Assembly (NCBI GenBank): GCA_020350825.1
Contig: CP070724.1
Coordinates: 1,459,822-1,523,821 of the forward strand
Source of the DNA: Thermoplasmatales archaeon
Lineage (GTDB): Archaea; Thermoplasmatota; E2; DHVEG-1
Direction of reading: 5' to 3'
Length of the DNA stretch: 64,000 bases
Shown here in pieces: positions 17,288 to 26,178 of this stretch. The stretch's first letter is position 1. Each line of letters opens with the position of its first letter. The translations under genes and the position numbers were made by a program. The notes below the pieces were generated by a model. The model was not told the DNA's origin, made no database searches, and saw only the letters and a list, made by a program, of their open reading frames with translations.

Positions 17288-18418
17288 ATGAAAAAGAAAT
17301 TGTTAGGTATTTTTGTATGTATGCTGTTATGCGTTGCTGGTTTTTCAGTAACAGGTGCCATGAATATTGAAAAAGCTTCTAGTATGACACCCAAGTCAGC
17401 TTCCCTCGACATATTTTGGGAAGATAACTTTGATAATTATACAATAGGTCCTTTGCATGGTCAAGGTGGGTGGGAATCATGGGATAACAACCCTGCAACA
17501 ACCGCATATGTGACGGATAACCAATCCCACAGCCCTTCTAACTCGGTGGAGATCGCATGGTTTTCGGGTGTGTCCGCAGATATAGTGCAACGGTTCTCTG
17601 GAGTTAGCTCAGGTAACTGGAATATTACAGCTTGGCAGTATGTCCCCAGTGATATGGAGGGTGAATCGTGGTTTATTCTGTTAAACACCTACAATCACGG
17701 TGGTCCATACCACTGGTCAACCCAGCTAGTAGTTAGCACCACAAGTGGTCGCATATATGATGTTGATAATCCTGACGACTGGTTGCCGCTAATAACCGAC
17801 GATTGGGCCGAGATACGTGTTGAGATAGATTTTGAAGCAGATATTCAAACAGCGTACTATGATGGTGAATTTCTGCTTGAGAAAAGTTGGACTGCGGGAG
17901 TCCAACCAGGGGGTTTGAAAAACCTCGCATGTGTCGATCTATGGGCTCATACAAGTCCGTCAACCTCTATATACTATGACGATTTCATTCTTGAAGGAGT
18001 AATTAGTGATGATCCTATTTTACTCTGTGAAGGTGACCTTCATTTTGGAAATGTAAAAGGAGGTGCAACTTTAACGGATAGTTTTTCTGTTGAAAATGTT
18101 GGTGGCGGATTGCTAGATTGGAAGATTACGGATGAGCCAAGCTGGGGAACCTGGACATTTGATCCTGAAGAGGGTGACGATTTACCACCTGGAGCTCCAG
18201 TAACGGTACAAGTAACTGTTGTTGCACCAAAACAAAAAGACGAATATGCTGGAACAATAAAAATAGAAAATATGGAAAATCCTGATAATACCTGCATAAT
18301 AGATGTATCAATGACAACACCTAGAAACAAAGTATTCAACATAAACCTGTTATTCCTAAGATTCTTAGAAAATCATCCACATCTATTTCCAATAATAAGG
18401 CACATGCTAGGGTTATAA
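17288..18418 (+). CDS. Secreted protein with lectin-like beta-sandwich and HYDIN/BACON-like domain
   Basis: Function unknown, probably cell-surface binding. A signal peptide (residues 1-25, ending TGA-M) is followed by a concanavalin-like domain at about 36-240 (EDNFDNYTIGPLHGQGGW, typical of LamG-like sandwiches, and YYDDFIL at its end). A smaller domain at about 245-345 reads LHFGNVKGGATLTDSF and resembles HYDIN/BACON immunoglobulin-like modules. The last 27 residues (FNINLLFLRFLENHP, then LFPIIRHML) form an amphipathic/hydrophobic tail after a short polar linker and may be a sorting or anchoring signal. Preceded by a clear promoter and SD. Confidence 0.75.
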   Translation: MKKKLLGIFVCMLLCVAGFSVTGAMNIEKASSMTPKSASLDIFWEDNFDNYTIGPLHGQGGWESWDNNPATTAYVTDNQSHSPSNSVEIAWFSGVSADIVQRFSGVSSGNWNITAWQYVPSDMEGESWFILLNTYNHGGPYHWSTQLVVSTTSGRIYDVDNPDDWLPLITDDWAEIRVEIDFEADIQTAYYDGEFLLEKSWTAGVQPGGLKNLACVDLWAHTSPSTSIYYDDFILEGVISDDPILLCEGDLHFGNVKGGATLTDSFSVENVGGGLLDWKITDEPSWGTWTFDPEEGDDLPPGAPVTVQVTVVAPKQKDEYAGTIKIENMENPDNTCIIDVSMTTPRNKVFNINLLFLRFLENHPHLFPIIRHMLGL

Positions 18419-18751
18419 AACAAAACCCTCTCTTCTTTTCTTTTTGTTACAGATGTTGCAGTTTTTATTTTATCAAAAACATTTATATTAAAATATTTGA
18501 TAACAACTACTCCAGATATATTTCTGGGGAGGTAAAATTTGATAAATAATTTGTTAAGGGAAACGTTTTAATTTAATCCTAATTTATCTTCATTATCATA
18601 ATCAGAGAGGAAATATGGTTACAATTGATATTGATAAATGAGTTTTTTTACATTTTTAAACACCTAAATGCTAAATTTATAAATCATAAATTTATAATAA
18701 TATAAAATTAATAGACTGTTGATATTTGATTTACTGATCTAGGGTGAAAAA
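18419..18751 (+). other. Intergenic region with promoter-like unit, two mini-ORFs and AT-rich inverted repeat
   Basis: After a T-rich terminator-like tract (about 18429-18450), a TATA-like ATTTATATTA (18481-18490) precedes an inverted repeat CCAGA/TCTGG (18512-18527). A strong SD GGGGAGG (18526-18532) and a TTG-started 10-codon ORF (18539-18571) follow. A second SD (GAGAGG, 18605-18610) precedes an 8-codon ORF (18615-18641), followed by a T7 run. An inverted repeat AAATTTAT/ATAAATTT lies at 18673-18693, near where the next gene's promoter should be. No full-length gene is present. Confidence 0.4.
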
Positions 18752-20311
18752 TTGGAAAAAACTAGTAATGAAAAAAAAGATCATAATTCTGTTCTAAATA
18801 AAAAGAAAAAAATAATAGTCGGAATTGCTTTTTTACTAATTATAATCATACTAGGATTCAGCTATTATATGTTTTTCTATCAAGAACCTCTAAATGAAGA
18901 AAGAGGTGAAAATAGAATTGTAGACGATACTATTAGTCCTCTTGGAGTACAACAAGCGGTATCATTAGAAATACGTCGAATCCATAAAAAGGGTATTGAA
19001 AATCTAATGAGGAATGTAGGGAACTCATGGAAGAAAAAACCCATTTATCATTTTGTTGCAATTATTGATGATAAAGAGTGGATTGGCAAAGATATTACCA
19101 GTTGGGATACTGGATATGTCGGCTGGGAGAATGTTAAATTGGTCAAAGACGAACAAGTAGAATGTAATATTGAACTGGAAATTTTTGAAACAAAGAAAAA
19201 ATTATTCCGTTCATATGATCAAAAAGTTATCAGTTTTCAGATAACCTATGATTTTAAAACTGGTCGCTGGTATGGCGATGATAACTTTAACGATATTGAT
19301 GGTTATGGACATTACGGCAACGAAAACTATGAGATTTGGTTTTACGTCCATCAGGCAGAAGAAGATGATGATGGTATACCCTATTGGTGGGAGGTAAATA
19401 AGTTATATACTGATCCTAAGGTCGATGATTCAAAATTAGATCCTGATAAGGATGGTATTCCAACTGCTTGGGAATGGAAATGGGGTTATAATCCCTTTGT
19501 TTATGATGATCATTCTGTAATCGATTCAGAAAAAGATGGTTTATCAAATCTAGAAGAATATACTATGAGAAAATGGTTGGCTGACCCTTTTTACAAGGAT
19601 ATCTATATTGAAGTGGACTTTATGGAAAAGGGCCCTGGTTTGTTTGCACATAAGCATGTTTTCTGGAAAGAATCTCAATTTATGCTGATAGATAAATTCC
19701 ATGAACATGATATAACTGTACATATTGATGATGGTTGGCCTGGAGGTCATACTATTGGTGGTGGAGAATACTTGAATTACATAGAGGATTATATAGGTAT
19801 GTTTAGTGGTATTGGAACAGAGTATTATAAATATCATTTTGCTGATGAAAGAAAAGGAGTTTTCCGTTACGTATTTATTTGTCATTCTGGAGGGTGGGCT
19901 TGGCCTCAGGATCATAAGATGTGGGTTGATGTTATCTCAATCCCCAGTAGTTTCAAGTATTTTACACAAAACATGTTTCCACCCGCATTTACACCAAGGT
20001 TACAAAGAATAAGTATGGCTGTTACTGTGATGCATGAATTAGGGCATACCCTTGGACTTATATCGTCATATCATGGAGGTATAGACAACGCGACTATGGT
20101 AGGGAAAAATGATTTACCTCCTCTCCAAAAGATTAAAGCATATTTTGAAGCAATAAAATATTGGAAAGATTATGAGAGTTGTATGAATTATAATAAAGTC
20201 AGATCTTACTTTCTAGATTATTCTGATGGGAGCCATGGTCCTCATGATTTTGATGATTGGGGTTTTATTGATCTTACTTTTTTTAATAAGCCTTGGAATC
20301 TACAACCATAA
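18752..20311 (+). CDS. Membrane-anchored zinc metalloprotease-like protein with EF-hand-like repeats
   Basis: Probably an extracytoplasmic peptidase. A short basic N-terminus precedes one transmembrane helix (about residues 25-46), so the bulk lies outside as a type II membrane protein. Acidic repeats DPDKDGIPTAWEW and DSEKDGLSNLEEY (about 230-270) resemble dockerin/EF-hand calcium loops. The zinc motif HELGHTLGL is at about 430-438 with a further His shortly after (SSYHGG). The gene starts with TTG 18752, supported by AGGGTGA ten bases upstream. Convergent with the Lrp-type regulator. Confidence 0.75.
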   Translation: MEKTSNEKKDHNSVLNKKKKIIVGIAFLLIIIILGFSYYMFFYQEPLNEERGENRIVDDTISPLGVQQAVSLEIRRIHKKGIENLMRNVGNSWKKKPIYHFVAIIDDKEWIGKDITSWDTGYVGWENVKLVKDEQVECNIELEIFETKKKLFRSYDQKVISFQITYDFKTGRWYGDDNFNDIDGYGHYGNENYEIWFYVHQAEEDDDGIPYWWEVNKLYTDPKVDDSKLDPDKDGIPTAWEWKWGYNPFVYDDHSVIDSEKDGLSNLEEYTMRKWLADPFYKDIYIEVDFMEKGPGLFAHKHVFWKESQFMLIDKFHEHDITVHIDDGWPGGHTIGGGEYLNYIEDYIGMFSGIGTEYYKYHFADERKGVFRYVFICHSGGWAWPQDHKMWVDVISIPSSFKYFTQNMFPPAFTPRLQRISMAVTVMHELGHTLGLISSYHGGIDNATMVGKNDLPPLQKIKAYFEAIKYWKDYESCMNYNKVRSYFLDYSDGSHGPHDFDDWGFIDLTFFNKPWNLQP

Positions 20312-20468
20312 CCTAATCATTATTTTACATATCATTTCTCCAATTACATTACAAGTCATTCCCTATAAATCTTGGGTAATTGTCCTTGTAAAATCTTATA
20401 GGTTTTTACCTCCCTTGGTACAGTTGATATTGAGGATGGTTGGAACATTAAGTAGAGACGATCATTTA

Positions 20469-21440
20469 TTATTCAGGCATCCAGCTCCATTTATGGGTCG
20501 TTGTGGCACTAAAACTGATGTAGTTCTTTATTGTATTTGGAAATTTGATAGAGAGATCTTCCATTATCATATAAAGCTGATTAGCGTTCTTCAGAATAAA
20601 AAGCAGTTCGAGATCAACATAACCTATTGAATATATAACTTCATCTAAATTTGGATTTTTTTCTATATAATCGATGATCTCAGGTAGCTTATTATAGTCT
20701 TTAAGAATAATATCAACTTTGTACCTCTGATAACCTAATTTTGGAAAGTTGATATTGACCCTGAATGCCCTAATTACGCCCAATTCCTTTAGTTTTTTTA
20801 TTCTATTAGTTATTGTAACAGCAGTTGAATTAAGTGAATCAGCGATCTCTGTTGTTGGCATCCTTGCATTTTGCGAAATTAATTTTAAGAGATGATAATC
20901 AAAATCATCAATTTCCACTCTTTTATCCCTACCATACATTGTAGATTTTGCTCTATTAACCCTTTCTTCGTCTTTTTCATCTAACAAAAACGAATATCTA
21001 TACATATATACTTGAAAAATTATTGAAAACACCTGATTTGCAAAATAATCTCTGAATTTACTTATAATTATTTTCCATACAGAATATGACTTGGATATAC
21101 CTTTTACATCTGAAATTATTACAAGATTATAATGTCCCTCAGTTGAGTGAATAATTCTAGTATCTTTACTTTTTACAAAATAATCAACAATCTCTTTCCT
21201 TATTTCTGGAGATGCATATTGATAAGTAAAGTAGAATCTATGCCTGATATACCCTAGCAAATAGTCATCGGTTTCTGTATAAAATCCTTTGATTATTCCA
21301 TTCTCTTGAAGCCTTTTTACTCTATAAGCCACTACATCTTTATGCAAACCGACTTTCTTACCGATTTGAGAAAACGATTGTCTGGAATCAATGTCAAGAT
21401 GATATAGAATTTTCCGGTCCTTCAAATCTATATTTTCCAT
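20469..21440 (-). CDS. Lrp/AsnC-type transcriptional regulator with two DNA-binding modules
   Basis: A DNA-binding regulator. The 323 residues hold two AsnC-like winged helix-turn-helix units: residues about 1-60 (DLKDRKILYHLDIDSRQSFSQIG) and about 178-235 (EIDDFDYHLLKLISQNAR, TEIADSLN). Each is followed by a ligand-binding-like alpha/beta half. Single-copy Lrp proteins are about 150 residues, so this is an internal duplication or fusion. The ligand and target genes are unknown. No partner gene in the same direction; ATG 21440 is followed upstream by an AT-rich promoter region. Confidence 0.85.
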   Translation of the reverse strand: MENIDLKDRKILYHLDIDSRQSFSQIGKKVGLHKDVVAYRVKRLQENGIIKGFYTETDDYLLGYIRHRFYFTYQYASPEIRKEIVDYFVKSKDTRIIHSTEGHYNLVIISDVKGISKSYSVWKIIISKFRDYFANQVFSIIFQVYMYRYSFLLDEKDEERVNRAKSTMYGRDKRVEIDDFDYHLLKLISQNARMPTTEIADSLNSTAVTITNRIKKLKELGVIRAFRVNINFPKLGYQRYKVDIILKDYNKLPEIIDYIEKNPNLDEVIYSIGYVDLELLFILKNANQLYMIMEDLSIKFPNTIKNYISFSATTTHKWSWMPE

Positions 21441-21586
21441 TCAATTCTGCAAAATAATATTTTATAACATTATTTTAACGTTTTGCGGAATACTTCTTTA
21501 TCTTAATTATTAAATACTTAAATCCTAAGAATTACGGATAGAGATTTTTTTATTTATTGTACTAGTTTATAGATCTCAAATTATAT

Positions 21587-21805
21587 TCATTCATGATCAC
21601 TTGATAAGTGATTCTGAAGATCATTACATGTTGGAAAGTACGTTTTAACCCCATCTTGTTCACAAGTATCACATTTCCATGCATCTCCTGGTGAGAATTG
21701 TGATCCATGTACTGCTGAATAGTGGGTACTTCGTTCGTCTTGTGTATCAAAATACTTTTTTGGCCTATCACATATATGACATTTGAAGGCATTTGGCATG
21801 CCCAT
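21587..21805 (-). CDS. Small protein with two C2H2-type zinc fingers, 72 aa
   Basis: Probably a nucleic-acid- or protein-binding zinc protein. Two units follow the C2H2 pattern: CHIC...THYSAVH and CDTC...NHLSSDH. A strong SD (GGCGGAGGTG) lies eight bases before ATG 21805 (MGMPNAFKCHIC), so I take that start, although the frame extends to 21838. Classical C2H2 fingers are uncommon in archaea but known. A single-gene unit on the minus strand ending in TGA; function unknown. Confidence 0.75.
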   Translation of the reverse strand: MGMPNAFKCHICDRPKKYFDTQDERSTHYSAVHGSQFSPGDAWKCDTCEQDGVKTYFPTCNDLQNHLSSDHE

Positions 21806-22129
21806 AGATTTTTCACCTCCGCCAAGATTTGGAAACAAGACAAACCTTAAAAACTTTACTTTTAAAATATTGTTAGGAATAATAGTAAAATCTCAAAATA
21901 TCGTTGATATAGTATGCCATAATAAAGAACATTTTTTCCACAGGAATAGGTATTCTTCAGTAAAAATGTATTATTTTTTCCGAACGATATGAAACTTGAT
22001 TAACCCTTATCTTTTTTTATTGCCATAATAGACAAAATTAACCCTCAAACACATTTTTTTTAGATAATAGTTGTAAAACAAACCTTAAATATGCTAATTA
22101 ACGAAGTTGAATACTGTGGAGTGACAAAA
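21806..22129 (+). other. Divergent intergenic region; no gene seen
   Basis: About 324 nt between the zinc-finger gene (leftward) and the next small gene (rightward). It is AT-rich with TATA-like stretches on both strands, as expected for two divergent promoters. I see no structured RNA, repeat or ORF with a ribosome binding site. Confidence 0.45.
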
Positions 22130-22372
22130 ATGGATATAAAAGAGATAGAAGCTTTGGTAGATGAACTTTCTGGTACAAAGAATAAAAAAGCAGTTGTAAA
22201 AGAAATACCATGTGAATCACGTAATCCCTCAAAGAAATTTGATACTAGAATAGAAGAAATATATATTATAAAAAAGCAAAGAGCGCTTAACCCAGATGAA
22301 TTAATTTTACCAAAGCATGGAGCAGTTAAGATAAATGAACTAATTTACCCAAAGAAACGACCATCCATTTAA
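22130..22372 (+). CDS. Small charged protein, 80 aa, unknown function
   Basis: An 80-residue soluble protein rich in Lys and Glu (MDIKEIEALVDEL...), with a single cysteine and no membrane segment. ATG 22130 is preceded at six bases by GGAGTGA, a good ribosome binding site; the frame reaches back to 22091 without support. The last third (NPDELILPKHG, ELIYPKKRP) has a repeated hydrophobic-LPK/YPKK pattern. I do not recognise a family. Confidence 0.6.
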   Translation: MDIKEIEALVDELSGTKNKKAVVKEIPCESRNPSKKFDTRIEEIYIIKKQRALNPDELILPKHGAVKINELIYPKKRPSI

Positions 22373-22498
22373 ATTACGACATATTTTCAAAAGTATGGTA
22401 TAACGTAATCTACCTTCTGGGGGAAACACAAGGTTATTAAGATATATTTTTAAAGAAATTGATGTTTTGAAATTGTAGTTTTGGAGGAGGAAAAGTAA

Positions 22499-22966
22499 AT
22501 GAAATACGAAGAAATATTAGAAGTTCTTGCTCCTTGTTGTAGTAATTGCAGAAAATGTATTTTCTACTCAAATGGTGAAATTCTAAACCACAGTGTGAAA
22601 TTAAAAGAATTACTAGGGTCTTTTGATAATTATGCTGAAAGGTTTTCGAAGTTTCTACCCGTGTTTAAAAATTATCCACAATTTAAAGAACTGCTAGAAC
22701 TTTTTACACAAGCGGACTGTGATGGATGCCGTAATCAAACATGTGCTGTATATCCAGATTGTGGAGTTGTTGATTGCTATAGGAGTAAAGGAGTTGACTT
22801 TTGTTTTGAATGTGATGAATTTCCTTGTGAAAAAACAAACTTTGACACTGATTTAAAACGTAGATGGATTCTAATGAATACTCGTGCAAAAGAAATTGGT
22901 ATAGAAGCCTATTGTAATGAAAGTATGAAATTCCCTCGTTATAGATATAATGTTGGACCTGAATAA
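22499..22966 (+). CDS. DUF3795 cysteine-rich protein
   Basis: A small cytoplasmic protein of the DUF3795 family, likely metal-binding, with no known activity. Cysteine pairs are arranged as APCCSNCRKC at the N-terminus, then CDGCRNQTC, then VDCYRSKGVDFCFEC with EFPCE near the end; these match the family layout. The length of 155 aa is typical. The ribosome binding site GGAGGAGG lies eight bases before ATG 22499. Stands alone as a transcription unit. Confidence 0.88.
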   Translation: MKYEEILEVLAPCCSNCRKCIFYSNGEILNHSVKLKELLGSFDNYAERFSKFLPVFKNYPQFKELLELFTQADCDGCRNQTCAVYPDCGVVDCYRSKGVDFCFECDEFPCEKTNFDTDLKRRWILMNTRAKEIGIEAYCNESMKFPRYRYNVGPE

Positions 22967-23270
22967 TATCAGAACTCGAAATAGTAATCAGGATAAAAGC
23001 TAGCGGCTTTAATAGCAAGTTTGAGCCCTATTTTATTATTCCCTTTTAACCTGATAGTTGAATATCTTTCAAGGTTAGATACGGATTTAAGTATTGATAC
23101 AATAAATGGTATTAAGAAAACAAGGAAAATGTGGGAAAAAGGCAAGGAAATATGAAATTAATATTTGCAATTTCTTAGAGATCAAGTTACAAGAATATTT
23201 AGCTCTTATAGAAGGTAAAACATCGGATGATCTAGGTTCTTCCAATAAATCATTTTCAAATAATAATTTA
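22967..23270 (-). other. Intergenic region beside the 3' end of tRNA-Ser; nothing recognised
   Basis: About 304 nt. A frame open from 23106 runs straight into the tRNA antisense and has no ribosome binding site, so it is not annotated. The 3' side of a tRNA gene is a common integration site, but no integrase, attachment-site repeat or element was found here. Confidence 0.4.
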
Positions 23271-23355
23271 CGCCGAGGGGGAGATTCGAACTCCCGAGGT
23301 GCAAAGCACCACGAGCTCTCCAGGCTCGCGCCGTACCGGGCTGGGCCACCTCGGC
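23271..23355 (-). tRNA. tRNA-Ser (GGA)
   Basis: An 85-nt class II tRNA. The acceptor stem GCCGAGG pairs with CCTCGGC and is followed by discriminator G73, normal for serine. The anticodon stem CGAGC/GCTCG encloses loop CTGGAGA, with anticodon GGA. The long variable arm (GGTGC TTT GCACC) is the serine hallmark. TTCGAAT forms the T loop. CCA is not encoded. No intron. Confidence 0.97.
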
Positions 23356-23385
23356 AAAAACAATAGCCGGAATACTATTCTCTTT

Positions 23386-24369
23386 TTATGTTTTTTTCCA
23401 GATTGAAGGATACGTCCCCTTATTCATTAAAACTCGTTGTAGTGTAGCACATATTCCAGAATCTTTTTGAATCATCTGTTCAGAAGGTATTAAAACATTA
23501 ACAAGGGCTACACCCTCCTCTTTCAATGTTAAAACGGCTGCCAAATCACCTTTTTTAATATCTGTATCAATCTCTACAATTCCAGGGATTGCTAGATTTG
23601 CTCCGTGACAGAGTGCATCTACAGCAGAATCCCTTATTACAATCGTTGGTAAATGATCTAATAATCTTCTCATAGGTAAAATCTTAGACCGAATTTCAGT
23701 TTCATCTTTCTCTTCTTTCCAAAATATATATGCATCCTTAACATCTTGAAGTGTTACAGAATCTTCTTCAATTATATTTCCCACTCTGGTTCTTCTAAGT
23801 TCTGAAAGATTAGCACCACATTTTAGTTTTTTACCAATATCCACACATAAGGTCCTAATATATGTTCCAGCTTCACAACCAACACGAAATAAAACGTCAG
23901 TTCCTTTTATCTGAATAATTTTAAAATAGTAAATTTGTCTTTTTCTTCTAACTCTTTTAACTGCCGATCGTAAAGGAGGAATTTGATAAATTTCTCCAAC
24001 AAAACTATTACAAACTTCTATTATCCTATTTTTTTCAACTTTTTTATGAAGTTTCAATACTCCAACATATTCTTTTCCAGCCAATAAAAGAACTTGTAGA
24101 GCACGTGTAGCTTCGCCAAGAGCAATTGGAAGAACTCCAGTAGCCCCAGGGTCAAGTGTACCACCATGGCCTACCTTCTCGATTTCTAGAATATCTTTTA
24201 CCCATGCGTCAACCTGGTGAGATGTTGGCCCACTAGGTTTATCTAAATTTATAAAACCGTTGTTTAATAAGTCGTTTGCTTTCATCTCATCAGGATATAT
24301 CCCGTAATTAGGATTTGTTTTAGCTGAGACTTTAATCAATCTTTTTCGTTTTTTGGAAGAAGGCAGCAT
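23386..24369 (-). CDS. cbf5: RNA pseudouridine synthase Cbf5 / TruB family
   Basis: The catalytic subunit of archaeal H/ACA ribonucleoproteins, converting uridine to pseudouridine in rRNA and also tRNA U55. The catalytic motif GHGGTLDPGATGVLPI carries the Asp nucleophile (near residue 75). NLDKPSGPTSHQV precedes it, and YIRTLCVDIG with LRRTRVG follow. The last 80 residues form a PUA domain (DSAVDALCHGANLAIPG). The length of 327 aa is typical of archaeal Cbf5. Last gene of the L15-secY-adkA-EMC3-cmk-cbf5 run, 53 nt after cmk. Confidence 0.95.
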   Translation of the reverse strand: MLPSSKKRKRLIKVSAKTNPNYGIYPDEMKANDLLNNGFINLDKPSGPTSHQVDAWVKDILEIEKVGHGGTLDPGATGVLPIALGEATRALQVLLLAGKEYVGVLKLHKKVEKNRIIEVCNSFVGEIYQIPPLRSAVKRVRRKRQIYYFKIIQIKGTDVLFRVGCEAGTYIRTLCVDIGKKLKCGANLSELRRTRVGNIIEEDSVTLQDVKDAYIFWKEEKDETEIRSKILPMRRLLDHLPTIVIRDSAVDALCHGANLAIPGIVEIDTDIKKGDLAAVLTLKEEGVALVNVLIPSEQMIQKDSGICATLQRVLMNKGTYPSIWKKT

Positions 24370-24422
24370 ATAATTTTTCCAACCGTTTCTATCTAGAATA
24401 AGAGTAGAATATAAAAAGTAGT

Positions 24423-24950
24423 TTATTTCTTAATTTCTTTTATAATAATGTCAACAATTTCATCTGGTGTCTTATCTGAAGAATCAACTACAAGATCATA
24501 GATGGACGTATCCTCTAAGTCAATATTATAATACTTTTTATAACGAGTAGCTTCACTATTTTCTCTTTTCAATATCTCTTTTTTTCTCTTTTCAATATCT
24601 CCATTTTCTCGTTTTACTATCCTACTTGCTCTCGTTTCTAAATCGGCCTCTAATAATATTTTTATCGCGGTTATATGGTTACAATGAGCAAGCCATCCAG
24701 CTATACGCCCTTCCACAATTGCATTTCCCTTTTGCAATATTTCTAGTTGATATCTATCTAATTGCTCGTCAACCTCTTTATGTTTTTCACAATAGTTGCC
24801 AAATTCCTCAAGAGACATGTTGTACTTTTCTGCCATCTTCCGAAAAATATCCCCAGAATAAATGTGTTTCAGTCCAAGTTTTTTTTCTAAAAGTGTTGCA
24901 ATAGTTGTCGTGCCAGCACCCGGAAGACCACTAATTGTAATTATTGTCAT
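24423..24950 (-). CDS. cmk: Archaeal cytidylate kinase
   Basis: Phosphorylates CMP and dCMP to the diphosphates. The P-loop is GLPGAGTTT at residues 8-16, with the archaeal-type Thr-rich form, followed by HIYSGDIFRKMA (nucleotide monophosphate binding) and GRIAGWLA. The length of 175 aa matches archaeal Cmk. It follows the EMC3-like gene by five bases, so it is co-transcribed, and the operon order is standard for Euryarchaeota. Confidence 0.95.
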   Translation of the reverse strand: MTIITISGLPGAGTTTIATLLEKKLGLKHIYSGDIFRKMAEKYNMSLEEFGNYCEKHKEVDEQLDRYQLEILQKGNAIVEGRIAGWLAHCNHITAIKILLEADLETRASRIVKRENGDIEKRKKEILKRENSEATRYKKYYNIDLEDTSIYDLVVDSSDKTPDEIVDIIIKEIKK

Positions 24951-24955
24951 GTTCT

Positions 24956-25621
24956 CTATTTTATAGAGGGCCTAATTTTCTTCTTGATGTTTTGCCACCA
25001 GGCTGACCAGCTAATCACTTTTAGTCCTTGTCGTATCAACTGCCCCACCACCATTGAAAATAAAAGATATAGTAAAAACCAGTTGGACATTATGCTAATA
25101 CCACGTCCAAATAATGATGCACCACTAGCCCATGGAACAGTAAAGAAATAATAATCCAAATTACCTAAAAAATACATTAACCATATGAATATTGGAGCGA
25201 TAAATAAAAACAAGAAAAACATGGGTTTCATCATTCCACTCGATGACTCAGTTGTCATTTTCATTATCTGTGGTTGCATTTTCATGAGTTTGTTCACTCT
25301 ATTTGTATTGCCTTCTTTTCGTGCTTTACTTATCTCTTTTTGGAACGCTCGGCTGGCTTCTTGTGCCTTTCCCATTGCTTTCCAATCTGTAAAAAGATTT
25401 GTAAAAAATGAAGAGAGAAATACGACAAATATCCCAGCAAGAACTATCGTTAATAAAGGATAACTTCCACCAAATCCAATAAGAGGATAGAAAACAGAAT
25501 TAAGTGATGTGGCGATCGTTCCCCTTATACCAGGATCTCCAAATATAAAGATCATTACAAACATGAGCAACATAAGCATCAATAACTGACTTCCTTGTGC
25601 TTTGTTATTCATTTCAATCAC
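24956..25621 (-). CDS. EMC3/TMCO1 family membrane protein (DUF106), archaeal Oxa1-superfamily insertase
   Basis: Likely inserts membrane proteins beside SecY, as known for archaeal relatives of YidC, EMC3 and TMCO1. It has an N-terminal hydrophobic helix, a second near 58-78, a charged cytoplasmic coiled-coil segment (KEISKARKEGNTNRVNKLMKM, about 98-118), and two more helices. This topology and the order after adkA are the family signature. Its ATG overlaps the TGA of adkA (ATGA), giving tight coupling. Stop is TAG. Confidence 0.9.
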   Translation of the reverse strand: MIEMNNKAQGSQLLMLMLLMFVMIFIFGDPGIRGTIATSLNSVFYPLIGFGGSYPLLTIVLAGIFVVFLSSFFTNLFTDWKAMGKAQEASRAFQKEISKARKEGNTNRVNKLMKMQPQIMKMTTESSSGMMKPMFFLFLFIAPIFIWLMYFLGNLDYYFFTVPWASGASLFGRGISIMSNWFLLYLLFSMVVGQLIRQGLKVISWSAWWQNIKKKIRPSIK

Positions 25622-26178
25622 TTCAATACAGGTGCTGCTTCTTTTACAGCACCATCTATATCATCGTCATGGTTAAAAACAATTTTTACTGGGGCACCAG
25701 TAAGCGCTGCATATGCCATAGCAACTGCTCTATTAATCTGTTGATGTTCATCTATTTTTTCTTTAGAGTCAGAGTCCCTACTTCTTGTGGCATCATTTGC
25801 TCTTCGATTATAAATTTCAGTGGAATCTGCTTCAACTACAACTATAGCTGTAGGATTAAGTTTTTTTACCACCCATTCAGGTAATCCAGGTAAATAACCT
25901 TTTGGAGTTTTTATTGTGCAATGCGTATCAACAATAACATTTTTCATACCTGCTATTCTCTCAGCTGTTTTTATTTGAAGCTTTTTTTGTTGGTCTAATG
26001 ATAGTTTCCTCATTTCATCTCTATCTTTAACTATACCCATTTCTTTTGCAATGACTATCATTACCGTTCCAAAGGTTACAAATTGTATATCCATTCCTTC
26101 TGCAGCCTTTTTCATAACTGTTGTTTTACCAACTCCTGGTATTCCTGTTACTACAACAACTCCCATTTTATCGATCAC
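25618..26178 (-). CDS. adkA: Archaeal adenylate kinase
   Basis: Balances AMP, ADP and ATP. The P-loop GIPGVGKTT is at residues 12-20. The archaeal AdkA pattern follows (FGTVMIVIAKEMG, IVDTHCTIKTPKGYLPGLP, RRANDATRSRDSDS). At about 186-190 aa it is shorter than bacterial Adk, as usual. The start is either the GTG at 26178, overlapping the TAG of secY, or ATG 26166 (MGVVVVTGIPG). Operon position secY-adkA-EMC3 is conserved in archaea. Confidence 0.95.
   Translation of the reverse strand: MIDKMGVVVVTGIPGVGKTTVMKKAAEGMDIQFVTFGTVMIVIAKEMGIVKDRDEMRKLSLDQQKKLQIKTAERIAGMKNVIVDTHCTIKTPKGYLPGLPEWVVKKLNPTAIVVVEADSTEIYNRRANDATRSRDSDSKEKIDEHQQINRAVAMAYAALTGAPVKIVFNHDDDIDGAVKEAAPVLK

Noticed and set aside
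22967..23355. Integration site at the tRNA-Ser gene
   Set aside because: No integrase, no second copy of the tRNA 3' end and no foreign base composition in the window.
23106..23366. 86-codon frame running into tRNA-Ser antisense
   Set aside because: The C-terminal part is purely tRNA complement and there is no ribosome binding site.
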